DNA of 64,000 nt, taken from Cycas panzhihuaensis (taxonomy: Eukaryota; Cycadophyta). The notes below the pieces were generated by a model that had not been told where the DNA came from, did not search any database, and saw only the letters and a list, made by a program, of their open reading frames with translations. Position numbers and translations under genes: made by a program. Each line of letters begins with the position of its first letter. Position 1 is the stretch's first letter. Below, one piece after another: positions 1-11,103 of the stretch. The stretch lies in NCBI GenBank assembly GCA_023213395.1, contig CM041465.1:169701741-169765740 (forward strand), in the 5' to 3' direction.

Positions 1-196
1 AAGGCAGAAGAAATCTTCTAAGATTTTTGATAATTAAAAGACCAACAATATGATTGATAAAATAAGTGATGATTAATGTTATAGTAGTGGACATATTTAT
101 ATGTATATAATAGGGTTCTTTCATAAATAGTTGTAACCATATGATAAGACCCTTGATAATCATTGGTTAATTACTTCTTTAAGGTGGTTCATAACA
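1..196 (-). repeat. 3' LTR of E1 (truncated by the window start)
   Basis: It aligns with 8066-8260 over its whole visible length with many substitutions. On the minus strand it begins TGTTATGAACC. The adjoining 197-214 reads as a minus-strand purine tract (CAGGAAGGGGGTCT), the expected PPT position. Confidence 0.75.
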
Positions 197-214
197 AGAC
201 CCCCTTCCTGAAAT

Positions 215-789
215 GTTTCATCCTTGAAACATAACTGAGATAATGATTAGTATGATGTTGCCTCTTCCTATAAAAGGATATCATAATCATTTGATATATA
301 TCGTTGAATCATAATTATCAAAATTTTAAATAATAGTAAATACGAATATAAAGACAAACTTGAATAAGTTGACGTGATTATGTTCTAGTTAGAATTTTTT
401 GGTAGATGCGAACTACAAAAATGTTGAGAATTTTTGTATGGTTTTACCTACAAATTGAAGGTTACTACCAAGGAATCTTTTATTTGATTTTGATTTGAAC
501 CTATTAATATATATAGTTATCTTTTAGAGTATCAGATTCTATACTAATGCTTGAGATCTTCTTATATTTATTAGGATGTAAGATAATTATTACTATTACT
601 GGAAAATCCTTGGATATATATGATATAGTTATTTGATTCATATTATTTGGTCGAATAGGAGATGAAGTTGTTATTATCAGTATTAGTAACTTTTGTTAAG
701 ATTGACTAAAAGATGTTATTGCTACTAGTTGGTTCTTCTTCAATTGATGAAGGAATGTAGATATCATCACTGACATTAGTGACCATTTT
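215..789. other. E1 3' internal region, no recognised gene
   Basis: AT-rich sequence between the polypurine tract and the captured-gene remnant. Minus-strand frames are broken by many stops and match no retrotransposon domain I know. It could be further decayed captured sequence or untranslated element DNA. Confidence 0.4.
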
Positions 790-1429
790 GGTATATACTT
801 GATATCTTTTTATAAATAGATATATATTCTTTTGAAAATGATACTAACATTTTGCCCTTATTAACTATTAATGGTTTATCCTTATTTTTCTATTGTATAT
901 TATTTTCTTCTTCTTGCATCCTGAAATTATGTGTTGAGATTATGATTTGATTTGTAGGCCCTTTTTCATTCTATATTACATGATCATGTATTTCATTAAC
1001 TTTTAGTATAGATGTGTCATCCTTATCTACCTTGTTGACACATTTATCCATATGTCATTCATGTTTTTTAAATAAAATTTTTTGATGTAATTCTTGTAGT
1101 CTTCTTACTTACTCTAATTTTTTATCTAATATTAATAAGTAGGTATCATTGAGGTTTATTAATATTAGAGAAGATTCTTTATATTAATCTCTACTCTCTA
1201 TATCTAAAAGATTCTCATTCCTTTATGATTTTCTAAAAGTCTTTGCTTGTGTATGCCTGTTGGGTGAAAGTTTAATCCTTAGCCATTCCTTATTTATAAT
1301 AACCAACTTATTTGATGTAGGATATGAAGGGGGTTTGGAATTTAGAACCATAAGAGGTCCATGTAAACTAGTAGAATAATTATGTGAGACTTAATTGTGT
1401 ATTGATAATAGAGGTAGATAACTTCTTCT
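790..1429 (-). pseudogene. Probable downstream part of the captured BRCT-protein gene in E1
   Basis: Reading on from the BRCT block, the minus strand keeps long stop-poor stretches of hydrophilic residues. Examples are LINLNDTYLLILDKKLE (1124-1177 region) and KCVNKVDKDDTSILKVNEIH. The first is matched in E2 at 10261-10310 by LINLNDTLLLTLEERA, so it was coding sequence shared by both elements before they diverged. A low-complexity hydrophilic region after two N-terminal BRCT repeats is expected for this protein family. The parent's exact downstream sequence cannot be confirmed by eye. Confidence 0.45.
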
Positions 1430-2017
1430 ACCTAGAACATCCTTTGAACCGTTAGCCTTTGCCTGAAAAACCTCTAGTTCCCATTTTATTTTCTAGTTCC
1501 CATATGCCTAAACCTTCAAATAATATTAAAGCCAATGATGGTTGACTAGCTTTATTTCCATTTATTTAGCAACTCTATACTTCTCCCTTTCATACTTGTA
1601 ACAAATGAGATGTATTACTTCACTCGTAATCAATGGCTTTATAAATTGTACTCCCATTATTTCAACCAATCTCATAATATCACAATCATCTTGACCTTGA
1701 TACCCTATTAAATAAATGCATAAGGCTTTACTCCTTAGAATGCCAATTATATCTCTTATAGGTCTATATAAAATCTTATTAGTATCTACAAGCATTCCCC
1801 TAGCCAAACTATCTGCAACCCAAAAGTGTGTAAGTAGCATCTTCTCATTCTTCCTAGACATAATAGAAATGGGATCATTATATGTAAGCTAGTAAATAAT
1901 GACATGAGTACAACTCATGTTATATTGTCCCATGTCTAATAACTTATTATACTCAAGCTCTATTTCATATTCATTCTTTCTAGTAGGGTTCAATCTTACC
2001 AATATAAATATTATTCC
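1430..2017 (-). pseudogene. Captured fragment of a plant tandem-BRCT protein inside retrotransposon E1
   Basis: One minus-strand frame from 2017 to about 1525 resembles the N-terminal tandem BRCT region of plant proteins of the Arabidopsis At4g02110 type (from memory). Visible blocks in order are MGQYNMSCTHVIIY, then a stop, LTYNDP, GMLVDTNKILYRPIRDIIGI, GYQGQDDCDIMRLVEIMG, HLICYKYEREKYRVAK, a stop, and MEIKLVNHHWL. The last blocks carry the BRCT signature: Thr/Val-His-Leu-Ile-Cys, then Lys-Leu-Val-Asn-His-x-Trp-Leu. BRCT domains bind phosphopeptides in DNA-damage signalling. Only two in-frame stops interrupt about 160 codons. The pieces join without visible introns, suggesting capture from spliced RNA. 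It lies sense to the element. It is a pseudogene: the C-terminal part is degraded and the start is unclear. Confidence 0.75.
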
Positions 2018-3192
2018 CTAGAATAAATTTTCTATTTTTTATCTTTGCCTTTAAATGCTTTCATTAATGTGTTTAGTATCAATAGTCAAATCCATCTTGT
2101 AATTTTTTAAATCCTCCTTGATTAGATTGGGTTTGCCTAACTTACTTACTATTAAGTTATGTTATGCATATATAAGCAACCTATATGATCTAAAATTAAT
2201 GTGCAATAATATTGATGTGAGTGAGAGAACTTAGGCAATTATATATATATATATATATATCTATATATATATTGTGTAAGGATATGTTTCAATGGATATG
2301 CTGGTATACATATAGTTTCATGTGTCTTAATATACTCACAAGTACATACACAATTGACTTGGATGGCAAGCAATTTGAAGACCGAATTTTTGAAAGGGGG
2401 TGACTATGACTACAATTTTTTTCCAATGTATCTTTTATCTACATAAGTTTCTTATCTTTAATATTTATCTCTAATTATTTTTATTATTTATAGTTTTTTC
2501 TTTATCAATATATATATTTTGTAGTCCTTGATATGACATTATTGTTAATTTATGACTTTAAGGTTAGTGGGTTTACTTTTGATTTTAATTTCCTAGGTAG
2601 TTAGAGAAAGTTTTAGTCTTGGTAAAAATATATAGGACATAGCCAGGGTGAGAAAAATATTTCCTTGTGGGGAGGAAGGTAGACACCCATAAAGTCAACT
2701 TTAGAAATTATTATATTAATATTGAAAACTTTTCTTGGAAGTTGTATGCATAAATATAAATACTTAATTCTTAATGCACATAAGTATAATTCAATAGCTT
2801 ATCATTTAATGTACTACCAGGCTCATTCTACTCTAATTATTGCTCATTACCTATATGAGTGTTATTAGATGAGGTTAAGCTATGATTAATTTATATACCT
2901 TCATGGTTAGTTACTATTTATATGGTATAACGATTGAATGGATATGGTAAGTCGATGTAGATATTTTTTAAACCTTTAATGGTTATGCAAGTTATTGTAG
3001 CAATGTATGTCTTCCACAAATGTGAAAGTAATTGATAATAATCGTTATTATATCACTTCAATGAGTAATATAGAAATTTAATATACCACTTCAATATGTA
3101 ATATAACAATTAAATATATCCTTCCATTATAGCAACTTGAATGGGGACTTAGTAATGGGCAGGTTTGTAATATTTGAAACTTATTAAAACAC
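2018..3192. other. E1 internal region, nothing recognised
   Basis: AT-rich, with a short TA run near 2239-2270. No frame matches a retrotransposon or host protein that I can name. The 60-codon plus-strand frame at 2221 runs through the TA repeat and is not credible as a gene. Confidence 0.5.
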
Positions 3193-3468
3193 TGATGGGG
3201 AGTAGAGCGGAGCAAACATACATCAATCCATTATTCAAAAAATTAATATAAGCTCCAAAATATTGGTGGTATTGATAAATACCTTTGGATAAAATGCCAC
3301 TTATTTATGGTTGGGAGGTTGGAAGGGAACCTACCATCTACCAACACTTTTAAAATTTAAAATACATACCTGACAGCTATTAGAGGTCGTTAGTAGCTAT
3401 TGACAGCTTATGAAGTACCAAGGTAACTTATGCATACATTTAATAAAAAATGAATATTATTGTTAACA
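3193..3468 (-). repeat. 3' LTR of D1
   Basis: It matches 6520-6810, including catcaatccattattcaaaa and the shared region up to ccaaggtaacttatg. On the minus strand it starts TGTTAACAATAAT and ends near CTCCCCATCA. Confidence 0.8.
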
Positions 3469-3847
3469 CTCTCCTCCATAATATTCATTATGTGTAACAC
3501 CAAGCTTCTCTTTGAATTTATGGAACCTGAACTTTAAAAAGACCTTAGGGAAGAGATCTACTACTTGTTCCTTTGTTTTGTAATAAACTAATTCTATGTC
3601 ACCATTATGTATTAATATTGTTGTAAGAGGCCTTTTCAAGAGTGTGAGACTCATGTAGTTCCTAAACTTGTCTTAGTAGGATAAAGTTGACTTGATTTGA
3701 ATAGGTAGATTTAGAGGATTTAGCTTCATTAGGGTCTTTGTCTTCCTCAACTTTTACCTTGTAGTAATCATCTACTTTGTTGGAGTCATTTAGGTCAATG
3801 GTACATATAACATTATCAAATACACCATTATTATCTTGTTCTAACAT
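3463..3847 (-). pseudogene. D1 pol remnant: linker plus RNase H C-terminus
   Basis: The minus frame 3654-3463 ends KFKEKLGVTHNEYYGGEC, with ELVYYKTKEQVVDLFPK upstream. This is the standard C-terminus of copia RNase H, where the usual motif is VADIFTK. It stops exactly at the polypurine tract and 3' LTR, as expected. The frame 3847-3662 (KVDDYYKVKVEEDKD) resembles the acidic linker between integrase and reverse transcriptase in copia G (near 38570-38600). The joint leaves out the catalytic pol core. Confidence 0.7.
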
Positions 3848-4213
3848 CTATCTTATAGATAACACATCATCAACATATCTACTTTCCTTTAATTCAATAG
3901 TTGTGGCTCCCCTATGAATCAATTCCAAAGTGTCCCATGCATTCTTTGATGTTGTTATTTCACTTATTTCTAAGAATATATGGTCATCAAATACATAAAA
4001 TATTAGCACTAATACTTCATTATCTTTCTTCATATTTTCTTTAAAGATTTATTCCTCTTTTAAGGTAGCATTATTACCTAAGTCATTGTAACCATCCTTC
4101 ACAAAATACTAAAGATTTTTAGTAACAAAAAATGATTTCATCAATTTACTCTAAAGTGAAAATTTAGTTCCATCAAATGTAAGTATAAGCATATCATCAA
4201 GATTTATTGTCAT
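3848..4213 (-). pseudogene. D1 gag N-terminal half (Ty1/copia)
   Basis: The minus-strand ATG at 4213-4211 opens MTINLDDMLILTFDGTKF, followed by FDDHIFLEISEITTSKNAWD. The parallel segment in D reads ALEDHIFLRVSKVTISKEAC. This is the UBN2-type copia Gag that forms the particle shell. Three stops fall at positions expected for Trp or Gln codons. The frame ends at 3848 in RYVDDVLSIR, and the next frame is contiguous. That abrupt change probably marks the deletion joint that fused gag to pol-derived sequence. Confidence 0.7.
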
Positions 4214-6501
4214 TATAAAAAAAAAACTTTAATACATAATCTAAATAAAATACACAACTTATTAATCAAATAAGATTCCTTTTAACATCAAATAAAAATA
4301 ACTTAAAAATGAAAATGAAATAAGTATTTTTTTAAATGAAATAAATATGGAACAAATAAACTTGCAAATTGATACCAATAAGGTTCATTCTTAATCAATA
4401 AATGAAAATAACTTGATAATAAAATGAAAGATATATCTCTTTAAATGAAATCAATATAAAATGGATGAACCTTTTTGAATGAAATATACATGAAATAAAC
4501 AAGCTTTTAAAGTGATACAAATAAGCCTTAAAATAATATGAAATGAAAAGGAAATGAAATAGCCTGCACTCTAGATGAAATTTTAAATGTAATAGAGAAG
4601 CCTTAATTGAACTCAAAATAAACTTTAATAATTAAGTATAAATGACCTTTAAATGAGTTAAAGAGAGCCTAATATAAGCTTTAAGATAAAATGAATAATC
4701 TAGCAATGATCTATGAGCTTTTAAGATGCACTAAATGTACTTTATATGATCCTTTAAAGTGCAAAAAGATAGCCTTAAATGCACTTTGAAATATGTTTTA
4801 AAATGAAGTAAATTAATCCTTAAATGAAAAAAACAGGCTCGATAATAAAATGAATGAACCAAAGAATAAATTTAAAATGAAATAGAGGTTTTAAACTAAA
4901 AGGATTTAGGGTTTAGAAGGCACTTATTTATGAAAAATGATGTCCAAATATCTTTTTCTCCTTCAAGAGGCTAAATTTCACTAAAAAACTATAAAAAATC
5001 AGATGTGAGGCTCTAAAAATGAAGTGAAATCAGTCAAAGATTGATTAGTATCTTAATAAAATATAAATATACTTGAATAAAATAATTAAATAGCTCAAAA
5101 TAGTGAGAAAAAGCTTAAACTTAGGTTAAACAGAAGGGATGACTTTAGAAACATTAAAATCTTACAAAATAGATTCAAATAATAATAAAAATAGCTTTAG
5201 TACATAGATCAATGAATTATCTTTCCAACAAATCCACTTATTTGAAAAATAGACTCCTAGGTCAAAAGTTATAGGGAAAATAGTGAGGTCACCTCCTTGT
5301 GACAAAAGAAACTAAATAGGGTGGGGGGGGGGGGGGGGGGGGGCGTGGGTTTAAGCCCCTTTAAATTAGAGCCCTTGGTCACTCGGAGGGCTCAAACGAC
5401 TAGCCTCTAGCCTATAAAGGGCTAGTAGACTTCAAAGTTTATGAAAAATAGCTTATTCCTTTAAAAACTAAAATAATAAAAAATAATTTAAAAATTTATA
5501 ATTCAGGCCCTAGAACATAGTGATATGGGGACTAATGTGACCGAAAGGTGGGGGCTAGGGGGATGGAATCCAAATTTTATATAATTAAATTAATTAAAAA
5601 AAAATAATATAACTTTTGATTAAATAAAAATATACTAAAATAATAAAAAAATGACATATTCAGTTTGCATAAATCTATGCGTGTAGGGGAACTTTGTGGA
5701 GCTTAATCCACTCACAAAGACCATGCATCACTACAAAATTTTAGAGGAGGCTAGATCTACTACTTGGCTAGATGCCTATCATGTTTCATCGAGAATAGAG
5801 GACCACAAACTGAGAATGAAGCAATATAAGTCAGGGAGGTCGAGGAGGGCACATAGAACTCAAATGATTGATTTAATTGATAAAAAAGGGCACCAAATTT
5901 TTCTAAAGATTATACTATCTTAGGTATAGGGGTTGGGTGCCTAGTTTTGTAAAGAAATTTGAGGAAAAATAATGAGAAATGAGTTTAAAAAAAAGAGAAA
6001 ATATGGACGAGCAGTAAGTTTTTCACAAATTTGCAAAGTGACTTTTCTTATGGCTAAGAGTTCTCCTCAACCAAGTGATGAAATGGCTTGTCGTCTTCTC
6101 TATTATAAATTAGATTTAAAAAGGAATGTAATGACTAGTCATATGTCATAGTTTTAATCATCTATTTGTGTATAACAATCTATTAAAATTCAAGTGAAAC
6201 AACTTAACTTGAAATTAAAAAAATAATAAAAAAATAATAAAATTCTTTGAAAAGAATTGGCAGATATGCTCCAAATCATGATAGGGTTGAGTATAACTAA
6301 GAATCCTATAAAAAATAGTTAGTTTATAAATCATAGGAGCAACCAAAGTTCATATGGAAAACAGAGGTGTGTCAGATTAAAAAAAGATGCAGAGCAATAT
6401 ATTTTAATAAAATTAAATCCAAAACTATATAGACAACCTTAGTTTATTAAGTAGTATTGATTGTATTCACATATTCAGGTCCCAAACCTCACTCATGTGA
6501 T
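4214..6501 (-). other. D1 untranslated leader
   Basis: About 2.3 kb between the primer site and gag, AT-rich with repeated aaatgaaat-like words. Two blocks (about 5210-5280 and 5345-5430) align with the leader of D (about 25500-25570 and 25600-25680), for example aagcccctttaaa versus aagccccttta. No coding evidence; the frame at 5696-5923 is not recognisable. Confidence 0.6.
5323..5343 (+). repeat. Poly-G tract of 21 G
   Basis: An uninterrupted run of 21 G in otherwise AT-rich DNA, inside the D1 leader. Confidence 0.9.
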
Positions 6502-6519
6502 CACTTTAATACCAAATAA

Positions 6520-6810
6520 GATCTAGGGAGTAGATCAGAGCAAACATATATCAATCCATTATTCAAAAAATTGACATAATCTCCAAAACATTGGTGGTGT
6601 TGATAAACACTTTTGGGCAAAATGTCACTTATTTATGATTGGGAGGTTAGGAGGGAATCCACCATCCACTAACACTTTTGAAATTTAAAATAATAATTTA
6701 AAATATATATCTGATGGCTATTGGAGGTTGTTGGTAGCTATTGATAGCTTGTGAAGTCCCAAGGTAACTTATGTATACCTTTAATAAAATAATGAACATT
6801 ATTGCTAATA
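6520..6810 (-). repeat. 5' LTR of D1
   Basis: Partner of 3193-3468 with scattered substitutions. The degenerate primer site (minus TGGTATTAAAGTG, 6502-6514) follows it on the minus strand. Confidence 0.75.
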
Positions 6811-8003
6811 CATATATGACTTAGTGTTACTTATAAATATAGTAGGCCTATAGATGTTTGGTTGCCACATAGAGTATGTCTATGTGGTTGGATGACAATC
6901 TAGAAATTATCTAAAAATATCATACAAAGATGCATTTATACTTCCTTTGGTGATCATAATAAGATAAGCTTGGTAAATCTAAGTTTGGCTCTGTAATGAC
7001 CTACGTACATATATATATATAACTAACTCCAAAATAAGTTTACGCATGCTATAGGTTGACATCTATGTAATGATAGCCCATGCTTTATAGACGATATTAT
7101 TTATAAGTATTAACAAATATTATGTTCTACTAATGATATCTTAATCCTCTTTTGAACTACGATGGCTAATACGTAACATGATCCTCTATTATACTTGGTG
7201 ATTAACAACACAAAATGATAGCTAGTAAATGGCTAGAGCCTTTGATATTCTTGGTGATCGATAGTTATACACCTACACAAATAGAATCCACTAGCATTGT
7301 TTAGCATACATAATAAGATAATGCTTATTAAATAGACATCTAAGATGATGTGTGGTGAAGATAGGGCTTGTAATTAAATAAGAGCCAATTGTGGATCCAA
7401 GATAATAATTGTAGTTATAGTTATACTAGTGGATTATTTTTCTCATCATAATATATATTCATAATCTCTAGATTTATATCTCCTTCTAAAGGTGGATATA
7501 GTAAATAATATTCATTATCTTTTGATCTATAACTTCATAAAACATTGCATCTCAACTAATATATGTGCACCTTCCTCACCTACAAAACTTGCATCATTCC
7601 AGTATATAACGAATATCATGCAAATAAATATCACTGAATCTCTCTCAAATATCTTTCCATAAGGGGTTCAATAGCATGTAGAGGACATGGGGGAAAGGAT
7701 GATAATGGAAATGATATAAGATATAATAATATTAGGTGTATGAGATGTAAGAAGGAGATATAAATATATAACGAGGGAGTATAATGGGTGAAACAAGGAT
7801 GAAAAAGTAGGATTTAGAGAATTGTAGAAGATGCAGATAGAGAGATAAATACAAATAATAATTTGGGGATGAAAGATGGAAGTTCGAAAATCCTAATAGA
7901 GATGGAGGCATCGTAAGGTTGGAAAGGGGGCACAACAATAAAAATGATGATAGATATACAAGGGAAATGATATACATAGGTAAGGTGGTTGTTGAAAAGG
8001 CTT
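6811..8003 (-). other. E1 leader, no gene seen
   Basis: Sequence between the D1 insertion and the E1 primer site. The part nearest the primer site (7680-7990) is purine-rich on plus, hence pyrimidine-rich on the sense strand. This produces a Leu/Ser/Tyr-rich minus frame (7732-8016) that looks compositional. E2 has the same feature next to its own primer site (43669-44054). Confidence 0.5.
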
Positions 8004-8015
8004 TCTCTGATACCA
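8004..8015 (-). other. Primer-binding site of E1
   Basis: The minus strand reads TGGTATCAGAGA, complementary to the 3' end of initiator tRNA-Met, a few bases inside the 5' LTR. Confidence 0.8.
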
Positions 8016-8018
8016 CTT

Positions 8019-8260
8019 ATTACAGACCTACTCCATAACTTGGAGAATTCACTAGATTATTATGAAGGCATAGAAAATCTTTTAAGAGTTTTAATAGTCA
8101 AAAGACCAATAAATTACTTAATAAAATAATTAATGATCAATGTTATAGTAGAGGGCATATACATATGTATATAATAGGGTTCTTTCATAAATGGGTATAA
8201 CCATTCAATGAGACCATTGATAATCATTGGTCAGTTACTTTTTAAAGATGGTTTGTAGTA
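8019..8260 (-). repeat. 5' LTR of E1
   Basis: Aligns with 1-196 from about 8066 onward. The right boundary is set where the match to the 3' LTR end stops. Confidence 0.7.
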
Positions 8261-8760
8261 AAATGAGTATTTAGTGAAGGTTTATGATTATAGAGCATCC
8301 ATCACAGTGAAAGATTACTCATAAGGATGCTTACAACTTTTATAACATACTAAGTTGTCTTCTTATCTATCTTATGGTAAAACATATTTCTATAATAAAA
8401 GGTTTATGCTTATTCTATAGTCTATAAATAATAAAACATGGTAAAAGACTATACACAATGATATATAATAAAAATTCCATACACACAAAAATGTTTAACC
8501 ATAGAGAAATTTGATCTATAATGAAAATCATCGAAATAGTAAAGTGCTTATCTAAATATCTATCCAAATTTGAAAGTTTACGTATGAAGGTAAGTGTGGG
8601 AGGAGAGGAATATGTGAAAGTAGAGTACTAGTGGTTGGATAGGCTAGTGCAACCACTAATCCTCCATTATAACCTTATGTAGGCATGCATATCAAAGGTG
8701 TGATATGATTTGCTAGCATGGTATATATAATACTAAGCAACTTTTTTTATTGTCCCTGTG
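8261..8760. other. Spacer between E1 and E2
   Basis: 500 bp of AT-rich sequence with no recognised frame or repeat. This may be the only non-element DNA in the left half of the window. Confidence 0.4.
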
Positions 8761-8996
8761 TGAGGTGACCCTAGATTATCACACTCATATACAAGAGGCC
8801 AATATTAGTAAAGACCAAAATTACCTAAAGATATAATTGATTATGATATTAAATAATGATATAAGGTTACATTTGGCATACACACATACACACACACACA
8901 CATGCATATATAGGGTTGTGACTTATGAAATAAATAGTCACCTCCTTTTATAAATAGTCATGAATGCCTAATTACCTATTAATAAGGTCCACTACA
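8761..8996 (-). repeat. 3' LTR of E2
   Basis: Matches 44120-44250 (tgaggtgacc, atctaaagatataattga, gatataaagttacattt) and 47568-47647 (gggttgtgacttctaa, taaatagtcacctcctt). It contains a short CA run at 8878-8902. Its inner boundary adjoins a clear polypurine tract. Confidence 0.8.
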
Positions 8997-9012
8997 AGAA
9001 CTCCCCTCTTGA

Positions 9013-9899
9013 AAGGCTTCATCTGTGAGGGCTACTTGAATAGAATAGACCCTGTACAAGTAGCATCATATCATAGAAATCTTTTAAGTTTGCATGTCAA
9101 TATGAACTATAAAAAAGGTGTTTAACATCTAATACAAGAGATGTATTTTATAAGTTCTCAATCAATCATTTAGTAACCATGGTATCATTGACCATTGCCT
9201 TCAAATTTGATGTGACCTTTAGTTTTATGGGAATATTATAATATATTCACCTACTTTCTAGAGAGTTATTAAGACTTCCTAAGAAATTTCCCATTCAAAA
9301 TTATAATGATATAATTGGAAGGAGTTGATATAAAATGATGTTTGAATGGTTAAGGAAGGAATTAGCTAATAAAAATTAAAGATACAAGTTTTAATTTTAC
9401 AAGATTTTTGTTGACTTCCAAATATGCTCTAAATGTGAAATGTAAATATGTTCAATGTAATTCCTTTAAATTTGAGAGAGATAAAAGTGATATTAGCACT
9501 AATTTTAGGAAAAGAAAGTCTTGGAAATATGGTGGTTAGGTAGTCTTAGGAAAATAATATTTTCTCATATGACTTTTTGCCTATGTTACTATCTTTATTT
9601 GACTTTTTTGGTCCCTTGTCATTTGTTTCAAAACTTGATTCCCTATTATTGGTAAGTATATAATGGTTACAACCATGTTATTTATTGTAAGTGTTAGGAG
9701 TTTATTCTTATTAGGTTGTTTATTTTGTGATGGAAGGGCTTGATTAGGCATTTTTATACTAAATTCTTATTTGTTATTAATATTTTGTGGACTTACAGTA
9801 ATGCCCTTAGATTTGACATGGAGAGTAGGACTAAACTACTTTCAAATTCTCTAGTTATTATCTTCATCTATATTTAAAGGTAGTTTTTGCTAAACCTCC
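9013..9899. other. E2 3' internal region, no recognised gene
   Basis: AT-rich E2 DNA between the polypurine tract and the captured-gene remnant. No frame matches a known domain by eye. Confidence 0.4.
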
Positions 9900-10443
9900 A
9901 ATTGTTATCCATATTTGCACATGAAGATGGCTGACTAGGCTAATACCTATTTTTATATTATTTTCTAAATGGACATTTTATAGATATAAAGGATGTAGTG
10001 GTAATTTCTGAGTTATCTAACTTTGAACAATTATCTTGTTATCATTAGTATTTAATTCCTTTATTTGGATATTTATAACCTAATTTCCTATTATTGTATA
10101 TATTTGATTGCCTTGTTCTTATAGGCTTTTTTATAGTCTATGATCACATTCTTGATTATCTATCATATTCATATTATTTCCTTTATAGTGATACTTTTTT
10201 TAGTTAAGTTTTCTTGATATGTAGTTTGTTGAGTGTTTGTTAATTATTATTCCCTTCTAATTGCTCTTTCTTCTAATGTTAAAAGGAGTGTGTCATTAAG
10301 GTTAATTAACTTCTAAAGATATTATAGTTTTGATTGATAATTGATTATTACTTAGTGAAGAAATTATTCAACATCTTCATCTTCAGGTGATGTATTTAAA
10401 TCTTCTTGGGAATTTTCTTTCGCACCTACTATCTCCCAATTAA
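9900..10443 (-). pseudogene. E2 copy of the captured-gene downstream region
   Basis: The minus frame near 10310-10250 reads LINLNDTLLLTLEERA, matching E1 LINLNDTYLLILDKKLE. Upstream, WEIVGAKENSQEDLNTSPED (10443-10380 region) occupies the place of E1 WELEVFQAKANGSKD, which follows the second BRCT repeat. Downstream, NMNMIDNQECDH parallels E1 ILKVNEIHDH. The BRCT core is not convincingly readable in E2: 10480-10700 is too degraded. Shared text at the same relative place implies the host fragment was already in the family ancestor. Confidence 0.5.
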
Positions 10444-10804
10444 TAATAAAACTAATGAAGGAGTATTGTTCTTAACATTGCATTATTATGACTCTATGTA
10501 TCTCATAAGTAGCTAGAATCTTGTTTTCATAACTTCCATAATTTAATAGGCCATATTAAAAATTACCTACTTGGTTATAAAAAGGATATTTTTTGTAGAT
10601 ATGAATATATTATTGAAAACTTATTTGGTCATGAAAATACCATTATTTTTTATGGTATTTGTCCTAATATTTATGAATTTGTTCTTCTTCTTTCCTTTTA
10701 TATTTGATACGATAAGTGTTTTTTATATGCATTCTTGATTTTATAAATTACACACACAGGCACACATATACAAATAGATAGATATGTAATTTTCTTATCA
10801 TTTG

Positions 10805-11088
10805 TGTTAGAATAATGCCTATATTGGTGCTTGTGTCCACCTTAGGGAGATTACCCATATTGAGAAGATGACCTAGATTAGTGGAGATACTTTGGGAGTA
10901 GCATGTGAGGCATTTTTCAATGCTAGTTGATAATGGATTTTGAGAGGTATGCCAAATCCCTCTTAATCTCATCTATTTATTGAGAGGGTTCAGTGACCCT
11001 AGTGTTCATCAATACCACCATCCTCATGGACTGATGGTTCTCCCTTTCTTGCATTTCATTATGCTCCCTTTGTTCCCTGATTTTATCA
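10805..11088 (+). repeat. 5' LTR of G, with primer site just downstream
   Basis: Begins tgttagaataatgcctatat and ends ttttatca. It aligns with 40364-40646 throughout, including ccatcctcat and tggttctccct. Primer site at 11091-11103. Confidence 0.85.
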
Positions 11089-11103
11089 TTTGGTATCAAA
11101 GCC

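Larger units (their letters stand above)
3193..6810 (-). mobile_element. D1: internally deleted Ty1/copia element inserted in E1
   Basis: The LTR pair 3193-3468 and 6520-6810 encloses a degenerate minus-strand primer site at 6502-6514 and a polypurine tract next to the left LTR (3469-3477, minus GGAGGAGAG). Between the LTRs only the gag start, a pol linker and the RNase H tail remain. Protease, integrase and the reverse-transcriptase core are missing. The gag and leader match those of D, so D1 is a deletion derivative of that copia family. I could not identify a clean 5-bp target duplication. Confidence 0.75.
1..8260 (-). mobile_element. E1: non-autonomous LTR retrotransposon carrying a host-gene fragment (left end outside the window)
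   Basis: A related sequence lies at 1-196 and 8019-8260, both containing the blocks atagggttctttcataaat and gataatcattggt. On the minus strand the right copy is followed by TGGTATCAGAGA (8004-8015), an initiator-Met primer-binding site. The left copy is preceded by a purine tract (197-214). This is LTR-PBS-internal-PPT-LTR order on the minus strand. The 3' LTR is cut by the window edge, so no target-site duplication can be read. No gag, protease, integrase or reverse transcriptase of its own is visible. The internal part holds a decayed BRCT-protein segment and a later copia insertion (3193-6810). The LTRs resemble those of E2 in length and layout, so both probably belong to one family. Confidence 0.75.

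Noticed and set aside
3848-3890. YVDD in the D1 frame as a reverse-transcriptase active site
   Set aside because: It follows Gag sequence directly and lacks RT context on either side, so it is a coincidence or deletion-joint residue.
7732-8016. 94-codon minus frame beginning at the E1 primer site, possibly a small membrane protein
   Set aside because: The pyrimidine-rich sense strand makes Ser/Leu/Tyr runs. The equivalent E2 leader has different, overlapping frames, so no conserved protein.
8874-8910. CA-rich run with regular spacing as a CRISPR-like or satellite array
   Set aside because: It is a simple dinucleotide microsatellite inside an LTR, without spacers.
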